This document shows, one piece after another, positions 27,001 through 34,346 of a DNA stretch of 64,000 bases. The notes beneath the pieces were generated by a model. That model searched no databases and was not told the origin of the DNA. It saw only the letters and a list, made by a program, of their open reading frames with translations. The stretch spans positions 1 through 64,000 of the forward strand of contig NZ_SRUU01000030.1 in NCBI RefSeq assembly GCF_004791585.1, in the 5' to 3' direction. A program made the position numbers and the translations under genes. Each line of letters begins with the position of its first letter. The stretch's first letter is position 1. The stretch comes from Mesorhizobium sp. M1C.F.Ca.ET.210.01.1.1. Its GTDB lineage: Bacteria; Pseudomonadota; Alphaproteobacteria; Rhizobiales; Rhizobiaceae.

Positions 27001-28706
27001 GCCTTACCGATCCGAAGACCAATATCACGACCTGGACCTATGACATCCAGGGCAGATTGAAGCAAAAGACCTACGCCGACAGCAGCACTGTCACCTACAC
27101 CTACGAGAACACGACAAGCCGGCTGAAATCCGTGCTTGATGCGCTCGGCCAGACGAAGCAGTTCAGTTATGCGAAGGACGATCGGCTAACGGGCATCGCC
27201 TACCTCAATGCGGTGCATGCGACGCCGAATGTGAGCTTCGTCTACGATACGTATTTCCCGCGCCTTGCATCTATGACGGATGGCACCGGAACGACGCAAT
27301 ACAGCTATTTCCCGCCCTTTGCTCAAGGAGCTCTGCAGCTCCAGCAGGAGAGCGGGCCGCTGCCAAGCGCCACCATCACTTATGGCTACGATGAATTAGG
27401 GAGACCGACCTCGCGAACAGTCTCCGGAGCTGGTGCAGAAACTTTCGCCTATGATGCCATTGACCGCTTGACTGGCCATACCAGTGACCTGGGAGCTTTT
27501 GTCATTGGCTATCTTGGTCAAACCGAACAAATCACAAGTCGCCAACTGACTGGTTCGACGTTGTCGACTACATGGTCTTATCTCCCTAACTCTGGCGATC
27601 GGCGACTTGCTGGGATCAGCAATGTGGGCCTGTCAGCGGCGCAATATTCGACGTTTCTGTATACGACAACTCCTGAGAACCAAATCTCGTCCGTCACTGA
27701 AACGAGTGATGCCACAACCGTTTATCCGGCCGCGCTGACGCAGACCGCCGCCTATAACAATCTCAACCAGTTGACCAATTTGTCGGGGCAGGCGCTCTCG
27801 TTCGATGCCAACGGCAACCTGCTGTCAGATGGCCAGAGGACCTATGGTTGGGATGCCGAGAACCGCCTCGTTACGATCTCCTACCCTGGACAACCCGGCA
27901 AGGCGACTACATTCGCCTACGACGGGCTGGGGCGACGCACGGCAATTACCAGCACGCCTACCAGCGGAAGTGCGGTAACGACTTCTTACATCTGGTGCGG
28001 GTCGCGCCCCTGCCAAGCACGAAATGCGGCTAACGCTGCGACACGCGGCTATTACGATGAGGGCGAGTTTGCGCTCGGGTCACCATCGCAGGCTTATTAT
28101 TATGCGCCGGATCAGATCGGCTCTGTTAGGCGCGTTTTTGCGACCAACAGCAACGCGCCCAGTTACAGTTATGATCCCTACGGCAACTCTCTTCAAGGCA
28201 CTGCAGCGCTCACGGATTTTGGCTACGCCGACCTGTTCATCAACCCCGATAGTGGACTGTACCTGACCAAGTATCGCGCATACGATCCCGTTGTTGGACG
28301 GTGGTTGTCACGCGACCCATTGGGTGGTCCCTCACTACAACTTGCCCCCATTCAATTCGAGAATGAGGAGGTAAATCTTATTCGCGCTACCTCGGCGAAT
28401 CCATACCGGTACGTCGGCACCGTCGAGGCAGGCGTTAGTATGAGCTATTTTACCGAGTATCAAACGTGGCTAAACGAAGTAAACCTATATTCATATGTAC
28501 ATAATAGCCCGGTTAACATAATTGATCCAAGCGGCGAAGGCAGCCTAGGGAATTTCATTCGAGCCTGTGGGATAATAGCAGGTTTGTCAGGCCCACCGAC
28601 CGACAACGGGCCTGCGACAGCAGCTGGAAATCAGTCAGGGCCCTATCAGATGCCGCCCCCGGTAGTTGAGATACTCCCATCGGGACCTGGGCCAAAACGA
28701 AGATAG
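24051..28706 (+). CDS. Exported RHS-repeat protein with C39-like cysteine-protease domain, 1551 aa
   Basis: Domains in order: a Sec signal peptide (residues 1-30, LAAGLLFLPSLFPPARA); a helical TPR-like segment (about 60-190, WTNLGLSYLHDGFFSRAIEAWQKAW); a C39/papain-like domain (about 198-315) with Cys201 in CGPLALKQL and His272 in HWKVGHFAAIVG; and a proline-rich linker (about 345-385). Then comes a long RHS/YD shell to about 1490 with a typical core end (PDQIGSVRRVF, YDPYGN, GRWLSRDPLG, NLYSYVHNSPVNIIDPSGE). About 50 extra residues sit between GRWLSRDPLG and NLYSYVHNSP. The tail after DPSGE is only 55 residues, Pro/Gly-rich, and matches no toxin I know. GGAG lies about 8 bases before the ATG. 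RHS shells usually encapsulate a C-terminal toxin; here the protease-like domain may be the effector or a processing module (inference). Confidence 0.85.
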   Translation: MKTFRWSTLAAVGLAAGLLFLPSLFPPARAAIIGNSEPIAAVIASSHFEEPLVAVGPTSPAEDESLKQALKAYGRRSQPGDRGSLEVFLSQNPRSGWAPALWTNLGLSYLHDGFFSRAIEAWQKAWLTGKSATDPRAKALIDRAIGELAQLYANLGHNEQLAALFEEVGQRPITGSATEAFQNAREELDLTEKDPRHLFICGPLALKQLMLARNVSPEKVDFLQWYRAGSTGTSLAEVGRLADKAELGHLLILREPGQAVPVPSIVHWKVGHFAAIVGQANGRYHVRDSVFSGSDLWVTQAALDAEASGYFLVPTDVLPDPHWKPVDAEKASVIWGKGPTNGTRPGGPNDPPANPPPDYPAPPAPPPANPPLPRAGPPLTPPNPNCPLCGYNIKEASVAVSLSDTPVGYAPPIGPSAKVEISYNQREDSQPAVFSFFNVSPKWTISWLSYVTDDPTNPGANVSRYMRGGGAFYYLGYDANAGTFAAQDDDGSILVRASGSPITYRRQLADGSTEIYAQSDGATAYPRRIFLSQIIDPQGNALTLTYDGQQRLISLTDAVGRLTTFTYGLAGRPFLVTKITDPFGRSATLAYDANGRLSSITDIIGLTSSFTYDANSLVNSLATPYGTTTFAYTAPGTSSPPRFVEVTDPLGYHEREEWLEPSVIPNTDPANTVPQGMAVVNNYLTYRNSFHWDKDAYLAAGCTPTGGCDYTKARIRHFVHMPNSSIKGTAIESVKYPLENRIWYNYPGQVNSIYGGTFDRPTAIGRVLDDGTTQLSKFSYDTNGFFNLTQAIDPTGRTTSYAYANQVDLAAVSQTTQAGIQTTIAQYVYNNRHRPLFYTDAAGQMWRYTYNAAGQVTSSVDPLGHTTTYHYDSSANLTSITNANNATAATYTYDGFDRVRTYTDSEGWTATYDYDAADRLTKIIYPDGTTDLYTYNKLDPASYTDRLNRLWSYQYDANRRLTNVTDPLNGQTLLGYDGMGHLSSLTDPKTNITTWTYDIQGRLKQKTYADSSTVTYTYENTTSRLKSVLDALGQTKQFSYAKDDRLTGIAYLNAVHATPNVSFVYDTYFPRLASMTDGTGTTQYSYFPPFAQGALQLQQESGPLPSATITYGYDELGRPTSRTVSGAGAETFAYDAIDRLTGHTSDLGAFVIGYLGQTEQITSRQLTGSTLSTTWSYLPNSGDRRLAGISNVGLSAAQYSTFLYTTTPENQISSVTETSDATTVYPAALTQTAAYNNLNQLTNLSGQALSFDANGNLLSDGQRTYGWDAENRLVTISYPGQPGKATTFAYDGLGRRTAITSTPTSGSAVTTSYIWCGSRPCQARNAANAATRGYYDEGEFALGSPSQAYYYAPDQIGSVRRVFATNSNAPSYSYDPYGNSLQGTAALTDFGYADLFINPDSGLYLTKYRAYDPVVGRWLSRDPLGGPSLQLAPIQFENEEVNLIRATSANPYRYVGTVEAGVSMSYFTEYQTWLNEVNLYSYVHNSPVNIIDPSGEGSLGNFIRACGIIAGLSGPPTDNGPATAAGNQSGPYQMPPPVVEILPSGPGPKRR

Positions 28707-28855
28707 GACATAACCAATCACACTGAAGCGTTAATTGCATCCCAATGTCCATGAAATTATGCTAAGGAGCGAATCGCGATGCAAGTTTAGATAGTTATTT
28801 CAATAAAGTATCCAAATGTGCGGGTGGCTTGTGGGCAAAAAGGTACTTTGAACAA

Positions 28856-29155
28856 ATGAATATATTGATCCCACTGATATCCTTGCTCGGCCCGGTTTAT
28901 TTTGGATTCAGCGGCTATTCCATTGTTGCCGTCATAGTTTGGGCCGTAATTTGGACAGCACTTCGTTTTTTTGCGACTTGGAGGTCGGTGTACTCGACGC
29001 TTCAACGTCGTGATGGTGACGGTTCCGTAACGTGGTCCAATCGCCATCCTTATTTTGCAATGCTTTCTGCTTTTTTTGCGACGCTTGTTGGATTTGTGGC
29101 TGTACATGGAGCCATTTATTGGATCGTGTGGCGATCGACCCAAAGTTTGAACTGA
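28856..29155 (+). CDS. Small membrane protein after the RHS gene (immunity candidate)
   Basis: A 99-residue protein with about three hydrophobic segments: LIPLISLLGPVYFGFSGYSIVAVIVWAVIW near the N-terminus and a C-terminal helix, LSAFFATLVGFVAVHGAIYW. It lies 149 bases downstream of the RHS gene on the same strand, where polymorphic-toxin immunity genes usually lie. The ATG at 28856 has only a distant AAGG; an in-frame TTG nine codons earlier is an alternative. The surrounding DNA is AT-rich. No family was recognised, so the immunity role is a positional guess. Confidence 0.5.
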   Translation: MNILIPLISLLGPVYFGFSGYSIVAVIVWAVIWTALRFFATWRSVYSTLQRRDGDGSVTWSNRHPYFAMLSAFFATLVGFVAVHGAIYWIVWRSTQSLN

Positions 29156-29378
29156 GTATAGCTCCACATGCGTGATCTGCATGTCCTTCGCTGAAGGCCG
29201 AAGCGAAAATGGCTTCGCAAATCATAGGCGCTTACAAGACGATGGACTGACACGAGCGCGGATTCAGCGCGGCGCTGCATGCCGCATTGCCGCATTTCCT
29301 GTCTGAAAGTCAGAAACGCTCCCGGATGGCTTCAGATTCAGACGATTCGAAGCAATGCACCGGTAGATCAGGGCGCCG

Positions 29379-29606
29379 CTAGTGCCGCTTGGCTAAGCGC
29401 ACACCAGGGCCCCCGCCGTTTTCTGCAATGAACTCCACGCCGGCGGCTTCCAGCACTGCACGCATATGATCAATCGTAGACTGCTTTAGGTCCTCGCCTC
29501 GTTCGAAGCGGACCACCGTGTTTGTCGATACGCGAGCCAGCTTTGCTAGCTCGATGACTCCTAACCCTAGAGCGGCTCTGGCCATCCGGCATTGTATTGG
29601 TGTCAT
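29379..29606 (-). CDS. XRE-type helix-turn-helix regulator, 75 aa
   Basis: A 75-residue protein consisting of one Cro/C1-type HTH: QCRMARAALGLGVIELAKLA, then VSTNTVVRFERGEDLKQSTI, a further helix LRAVLEAAGVEFI, and a short GPGVRLAKR tail. This exact layout is common in rhizobial mobile elements. It is transcribed away from the following hypothetical gene and may regulate the recombinase-associated genes to its right. Full length for this class. Confidence 0.8.
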   Translation of the reverse strand: MTPIQCRMARAALGLGVIELAKLARVSTNTVVRFERGEDLKQSTIDHMRAVLEAAGVEFIAENGGGPGVRLAKRH

Positions 29607-29749
29607 TAAATCGGAATCGCTATATTATGGCGAAAACTGTTGATCTTCTCACGCCATTCACCTAAGATGGCTGGCATAGAACGGCCGGAAGAGGTGCTGG
29701 AACACCGACTCCGGCCTGACCACAACCAAGCTGTTGCGGAGCTCGGATC

Positions 29750-30493
29750 ATGGCTGATTCCGACAATACCACGCCTTTGCGTCTCGTCACCCGGAGGATG
29801 ATACTTCGTAGTGCAACGGCGATTCCAATTGCAGGATGGCAGCCAAAAGCGGTTGCCCACAACGATTTGGAAAAGGACCAATCCATTGATCCCGCGGTGG
29901 TGGTGTGGCGCAAATGGCAGGCGGCTCAAGAGCAGACTGAGCGGCTGTGCCGTCAGCAGCAGTACCTGGAGCGGAAACTCGCCGAAACGGTTGGATTTCC
30001 TTGTGCAACCATCCGGCTGCGTGGCGGCGAGGGCGTGAGGATGCATTCCCTCAGGGCGATTCGTGAAGTGCTCGATCTCGGTCCAGAAGACCTGACAGTG
30101 CACGCGAAGGCTGAAGCTGATTTTGCAGCTCATCAGGCGCGCTGGGATGCCGTCGATAGGGAAATTGGCTATTCCGCCGCGCTGCACGCCGAGGGCGAGG
30201 CCGCCGACCGGTCGGAAGACCTGCTTGAGATGTTGTCCGAGACCCCCGCTCTTTCCCTTGGCGGTGTGGTAGCCAAGCTTGATGCCGTGCTGAGGGAAGG
30301 AGAAGTTTCCGAAGACAGCAATGAGTTTCCCTGGCCGCAGATCCGCTCGACACTCGATGATGTCATCCGCATCGGCCAGCAGCTCGTTCCTGAACAGATG
30401 CTTGCAATCGAGATGCTCCAATTGAAACCGGCTCGAAAACGGAAAGGTAGAAGCTTGCGCGTCTGGGCCGAGGCGGATGGAGGCACAGCATGA
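29750..30493 (+). CDS. Hypothetical protein, 247 aa, recombinase-linked
   Basis: A 247-residue protein, starting MADSDNTTPLRLVTRRMILR. It has a Tat/signal-like N-terminus (RRMILRSATAIPIAG) but no clear mature export pattern. The rest is helical and charged (WRKWQAAQEQTERLCRQQQYLERKL; AIREVLDLGPEDLTVHAKAEADFAAHQARWDA). The last 45 residues are basic. I do not recognise a function. Its stop overlaps the start of the next gene by 4 bases, so the two are coupled. It belongs to the small-gene run ahead of the serine recombinase. Confidence 0.62.
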   Translation: MADSDNTTPLRLVTRRMILRSATAIPIAGWQPKAVAHNDLEKDQSIDPAVVVWRKWQAAQEQTERLCRQQQYLERKLAETVGFPCATIRLRGGEGVRMHSLRAIREVLDLGPEDLTVHAKAEADFAAHQARWDAVDREIGYSAALHAEGEAADRSEDLLEMLSETPALSLGGVVAKLDAVLREGEVSEDSNEFPWPQIRSTLDDVIRIGQQLVPEQMLAIEMLQLKPARKRKGRSLRVWAEADGGTA

Positions 30494-30777
30494 AAAAGCC
30501 AGCCGGTGGATCGCCCATTATAATCGACGATTCTCGTTGTCACCGGGAGACTGCAGATAGCGCCGCGTTGCTTGGCGAGTGGTCCGTTATCGAAGTCGCC
30601 GATGCGGCAAGAGCGTTGTGGGGCGATTTAGCAGTAACGGCGATCGCTTGGGGCGCTCTGGCGGCGAATTGCGATGGCGATATGCCGGAATACCGCTTCT
30701 GGTTTCAGGTTTTTGATTGTCTTCGAGCGGACTCGCCAGAATCCGAGTTGGAAGGCATGATGGCCCCGGTCAACTGA
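30490..30777 (+). CDS. Hypothetical protein, 95 aa
   Basis: A 95-residue soluble protein, MKKPAGGSPIIIDDSRCHRE at the start, then a helical part (ALLGEWSVIEVADAARALWGD; AITAIAWGAL-like) and an acidic end. Its ATG overlaps the stop of the preceding 247-aa gene by 4 bases. No family recognised. It is probably a co-expressed accessory gene of the mobile element. Confidence 0.55.
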   Translation: MKKPAGGSPIIIDDSRCHRETADSAALLGEWSVIEVADAARALWGDLAVTAIAWGALAANCDGDMPEYRFWFQVFDCLRADSPESELEGMMAPVN

Positions 30778-31017
30778 CGTTCCTTAAATTGAGCGCTGTC
30801 ATATACAGGTTGTGCGTGGTCGGCTTTGAGGTCGGAGCGGAGCCGGCCGCCAGCCAATCGAGGCCAAAGCCGTTCTGCGCTGACACTCGCCGCGTCAACC
30901 TTGACCGGCTGATTCCGACCCGGTCGAGGTTTGGGAAGCAGACAAAGGAGGGGTGCGAGCGGGATCGCTCGACCATTCCACAAGCCAGCCCCGGTCATTT
31001 GTCGCCGGCGTACCGGC

Positions 31018-31386
31018 ATGAGTTCTGCATTTGCGAAATTCGACTGCGGCGACCTTCGCTCGCCAATCTTGTCAGGCCGGCATCTTTCCGATTTCTACGC
31101 TGCAGTGTCCCGATTGCACGATCGATGGAACGCACCCCTTTCCGCGCGGCTCGTCATGGTGATGCGCGGCTTCGTGAAGCCGGCACAAGACAAATGCGAT
31201 GCGCCATCCCACCGCAAACAGGTACCTGCGGTAACGCCGGAAGAGCGCCGCAGAGCGATGCTTGAATTCGCCGAAGCGCTTGCCATCGCCGATGCCAGGC
31301 GCGATCATCTCATCGACAACGGCGTTTCGATCGATCGAAATTCCGCGATTGATGTGGATCACACCCAGAAGGCTCCTGAGACATGA
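31018..31386 (+). CDS. Hypothetical protein coupled to the serine recombinase, 122 aa
   Basis: A 122-residue protein starting MSSAFAKFDCGDLRSPILSG, with a basic central part and a helical segment, TPEERRRAMLEFAEALAIADARR. Its stop codon overlaps the recombinase ATG by 4 bases (ATGA), which supports real translation and a functional link, for example as a directionality or accessory factor. That role is a guess; no HTH is obvious. A longer upstream reading exists, but ATG 31018 gives the more plausible N-terminus. Confidence 0.5.
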   Translation: MSSAFAKFDCGDLRSPILSGRHLSDFYAAVSRLHDRWNAPLSARLVMVMRGFVKPAQDKCDAPSHRKQVPAVTPEERRRAMLEFAEALAIADARRDHLIDNGVSIDRNSAIDVDHTQKAPET

Positions 31387-33065
31387 TGCGGGCCGCCATT
31401 TACGCTCGCTTTTCGACCGAGCTCCAAAACGAAAAGTCGACGGAAGACCAGATTGCGCTGTGCCGTGCTTACGCAGTTCGCAATGGTCTTAGCGTTGTTG
31501 CTGTTTATGAGGACAGGGCGCGCTCTGGAGCGTCGGTCTTCGGTCGCGACGGGTTGACAACTCTGATGGAGGCGGCACGTCAGAATACGTTCGACACGGT
31601 AGTCGTCGAAGCGCTCGATCGCCTGTCACGTGACATGGCAGATCTCGCTGGGCTTTACAAACGGCTCTCTTTCCTCGGCATCGAAATCCAAGCTGTCCAT
31701 GACGGCACCGCCGATGCAATCCTCATCGGTATTCGTGGACTTGTCGGTCAGATGCAAAGGGAAGACGGCGCCAAGAAAGTCCGTAGGGGCATGGCTGGAG
31801 TTATTCGGGACGGACGTCACGCCGGAGGCCGGGCCTATGGCTATCGCGCAGTCCCGGGTCGCCCAGGCGAACTCGAGATTGTCAAAGAGGAGGCAGAGAT
31901 TGTCCGGCAAATCTTTGCAGCCTATGCATCCGGCCGTACCCCACGCGATCTTGCCAGGGACCTCAATCGGGAAGGCGTTGCGCCACCACGCGGAACCCGG
32001 TGGAACGGTTCCACCATCAACGGAAATGCGCAACGCGGAGCAGGGGTGCTCTTCAACGAGCTCTATGTGGGGCGCCTCATCTGGAACAAGGTCCGGATGG
32101 TGAAGAACCCTGATACCGGCAAGCGCGTCTCCCGGGCAAACCCAAAGGACCAGTGGCAAACAAAGGAAGTTCCGCACTTGCGGATCATTGACGACGAAAC
32201 GTGGCAGAAGGCGCGAGCCCTCAAAACTGAGAGGGTCAGGGTATTTTCTCACATCAAACGGCGACCCTCTCATCTATTGTCCGGCCTGCTCCGGTGCGGC
32301 GTCTGTGGGTCAGGCCTGTCAGTCCACGATCGCGACAAGTCAGGCAAGACGCGTGTCCGGTGCTCGGCGGTTCGCGAAAGCGGAAGCTGCTCCAACCGGC
32401 GCATCCTTTACCTGCCTGAGATCGAAAAGGCAGTCCTCGACGGCATGCGCGAACAACTGAAGGCTCCAGAGCTGATCGAAGCCTACGTTCGCAAATACAA
32501 TGAAGAGCGTCGGCGCCTGGCCGCGCAGGCCAATGCAATGCGCACAGAACTGGAAACCAAGCGCGATCGCATTGAAGGCGAACGGCAGCGCACGATCGAC
32601 CTCGTCATCAAGAGCGTCATTGCCGAAGAGGATGCCAAGCAGAGCATTGCTGAACTCAAGACACAGCGGCTTCAGGTCGAAGCGCAACTTGCCGGCCTCG
32701 ATGACCCGCCATCGACCGTGGCGCTCCACCCTGCCACCTTGGTGCGCTACATCGAGACTGTCGATGCCCTTTCAGTGGCATTGGCAGACCACGCAACTGC
32801 CGTGGACGACCGTGGGCCGCTCACCAAAAACTTCCGAGCGCTTGTTCACAGCGTCACAGTCCAACCCAAGCCTGCACGCGAGGGCTTCGAGATCGAGGTC
32901 AAAGGCAAGCTTGCCACCCTTATTGGTGGGCGCGCATTCCCCGACGCGCGCTATACCGAAAGGCATGCCGCATCAGGCAGCCACCACAGCCCAGCTATTA
33001 CGTACGATAGTGGGTTTGAGGTGGTAGCGGAGGAGGGACTTGAACCCCCGACCCCAGGATTATGA
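31383..33065 (+). CDS. Large serine recombinase (site-specific integrase)
   Basis: A 560-residue serine recombinase. The resolvase domain (1 to about 145) has the catalytic YARFSTELQ motif and EALDRLSRDMADLAGLY. The Recombinase domain follows (about 155-270; GYRAVPGRPGELEIV, GRLIWNKVRM), then the zinc ribbon with LLRCGVCGSGLSVHD and CSAVRESGSCSNRR, and a coiled-coil C-terminal region. Such enzymes integrate and excise elements at att sites. The last 15 residues (AEEGLEPPTPGL) are encoded by the antisense of a tRNA-Met gene, so the open frame runs through the probable attachment site. The stop is inside the tRNA sequence. Confidence 0.92.
   Translation: MMRAAIYARFSTELQNEKSTEDQIALCRAYAVRNGLSVVAVYEDRARSGASVFGRDGLTTLMEAARQNTFDTVVVEALDRLSRDMADLAGLYKRLSFLGIEIQAVHDGTADAILIGIRGLVGQMQREDGAKKVRRGMAGVIRDGRHAGGRAYGYRAVPGRPGELEIVKEEAEIVRQIFAAYASGRTPRDLARDLNREGVAPPRGTRWNGSTINGNAQRGAGVLFNELYVGRLIWNKVRMVKNPDTGKRVSRANPKDQWQTKEVPHLRIIDDETWQKARALKTERVRVFSHIKRRPSHLLSGLLRCGVCGSGLSVHDRDKSGKTRVRCSAVRESGSCSNRRILYLPEIEKAVLDGMREQLKAPELIEAYVRKYNEERRRLAAQANAMRTELETKRDRIEGERQRTIDLVIKSVIAEEDAKQSIAELKTQRLQVEAQLAGLDDPPSTVALHPATLVRYIETVDALSVALADHATAVDDRGPLTKNFRALVHSVTVQPKPAREGFEIEVKGKLATLIGGRAFPDARYTERHAASGSHHSPAITYDSGFEVVAEEGLEPPTPGL
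33022..33065. other. Probable island attachment site in the tRNA-Met 3' half
   Basis: The recombinase reading frame and the tRNA 3' part overlap here. Islands that integrate at tRNA genes restore the 3' end on insertion. The other copy of the repeat is not found in this window, so the crossover point cannot be fixed. Confidence 0.5.
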
Positions 33066-33098
33066 TTCCCGTGCTCTAACCAACTGAGCTACTCCGCC
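33022..33098 (-). tRNA. tRNA-Met(CAU)
   Basis: The minus strand from 33098 reads GGCGGAGTAGCTCAG...; it folds as a cloverleaf with acceptor GGCGGAG/CTCCGCT, a D arm, a 5-bp anticodon stem closing the loop ATCATAA (anticodon CAT), a T arm with GGTTCAAGTCC, and an encoded CCA at 33022-33024. The first acceptor pair is G-T. The recombinase gene on the other strand ends inside it (33065). Accessory genes lie to its left and conserved core genes to its right, so it is the probable integration site of the island. Confidence 0.93.
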
Positions 33099-33329
33099 AG
33101 GAGTGGCGAAGATGCTCGATGAACCACCCGGCATCGCGGGCAATTTCGAGGCGTTCGCCAAGGTCGCGCGGATATAAGGTTGGCAGGGCAAAGCTGTCAA
33201 GCCGGACGCACCTCTATAATCTCATCCCCGAAAAAGCTTTGCCGGGCAGGCTCACAGCGCATGCGGCGGGGTTGAGTTCGACGGGGCACGTCGCTATGTC
33301 TCGGCGATGAAATTCTAGAGTTTGAGCGA

Positions 33330-34295
33330 ATGAAGCCGCGCATCGCAGTCCTCGGTTGCGGATACTGGGGCAGCAACCACATCCGCACCCTCAAGGCGCT
33401 CGGCGCGCTCCATGCCGTTTCCGACGTCAACCGCGCCCGCGCCGAAGGCTTCGCCAGCGAGCAGGATTGCCTGGCGATAGAGCCGGACAAGCTGTTCGAG
33501 CGCGCCGATGTCGATGCCATCGTCATGGCGCTGCCGCCGCAATTCCATGCCGACACGGCTGTTCGCGCCGTCGAGGGCGGCAAGGACGTGCTGGTGGAGA
33601 AGCCGATCGCGCTGACGGTCGCCGACGCCGAGCGCGCGGTGCAGGCGGCCAGGGACAATGGCCGCGTCTTCATGGTCGGCCATGTGCTGCGCTTCCACCC
33701 CGCCTTCGAGACGCTGAAGGCGCTGATCGACAATGGCGAGCTCGGCGAGGTGCGCTACATCCATTCGCACCGGCTCGGCCTCGGCAAGTTCCACACCGAG
33801 AACGATGCGCTCTGGGACCTTGCGCCGCACGATCTGTCGATGATCCTTGCCATCACCGGCACCGAACCGATCGAGGTCAGAGGCGAAGGGGCGGCACTTC
33901 TCGACAACCTCAGCGACTTCGCGCATCTGCACATGCGCTTTCCGAACGGCGTGCGCAGCCATCTCTTCGCCTCGCGGCTCAACCCTTATCGCGAGCGCCG
34001 GCTTACCGTGGTCGGCACCAAGGCGATGGCGGTGTTCGACGACGTCGAGCCCTGGGAGCGCAAGCTTGCCGTCTATCGGCATGCGGTCTGGCAGGACAGC
34101 GGCCAGTGGGCCTTCACCGCCAATGAGCCGTCCTATGTGGCGGTCGGCGAAGGCATGCCGCTGACGCGCGAGCTCGCCCATTTCATGCAGTGCATCGAAA
34201 CGCGCGCCGAGCCGCGCACCGACGGCGAGGAAGCGATCCGGGTGCTGCGCATCCTCACCGCGGGCACGGTGACGCATAGCGGCTCGTCAGCCTGA
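33330..34295 (+). CDS. Gfo/Idh/MocA-family oxidoreductase
   Basis: A 321-residue NAD(P)-dependent sugar or inositol-type dehydrogenase. The Rossmann motif GCGYWG is at residues 9-14. The family EKP motif is at 90-92, and the C-terminal alpha/beta domain contains ALWDLAPHDLSMILAI with the conserved His-Asp. The substrate cannot be told from sequence; relatives act on nucleotide sugars such as UDP-GlcNAc derivatives. It is the first core gene right of the tRNA, convergent with mnmA. Confidence 0.88.
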   Translation: MKPRIAVLGCGYWGSNHIRTLKALGALHAVSDVNRARAEGFASEQDCLAIEPDKLFERADVDAIVMALPPQFHADTAVRAVEGGKDVLVEKPIALTVADAERAVQAARDNGRVFMVGHVLRFHPAFETLKALIDNGELGEVRYIHSHRLGLGKFHTENDALWDLAPHDLSMILAITGTEPIEVRGEGAALLDNLSDFAHLHMRFPNGVRSHLFASRLNPYRERRLTVVGTKAMAVFDDVEPWERKLAVYRHAVWQDSGQWAFTANEPSYVAVGEGMPLTRELAHFMQCIETRAEPRTDGEEAIRVLRILTAGTVTHSGSSA

Positions 34296-34346
34296 GCCTT
34301 GGCAAAGACAAGCTTGCGCTGAAGCAGCCGGCCGAGCTGGGGCTGG

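Noticed and set aside
1..33021. Second copy of the tRNA-Met 3' end marking the other island end
   Set aside because: No repeat of the tRNA end was seen in the window; the left end must lie outside.
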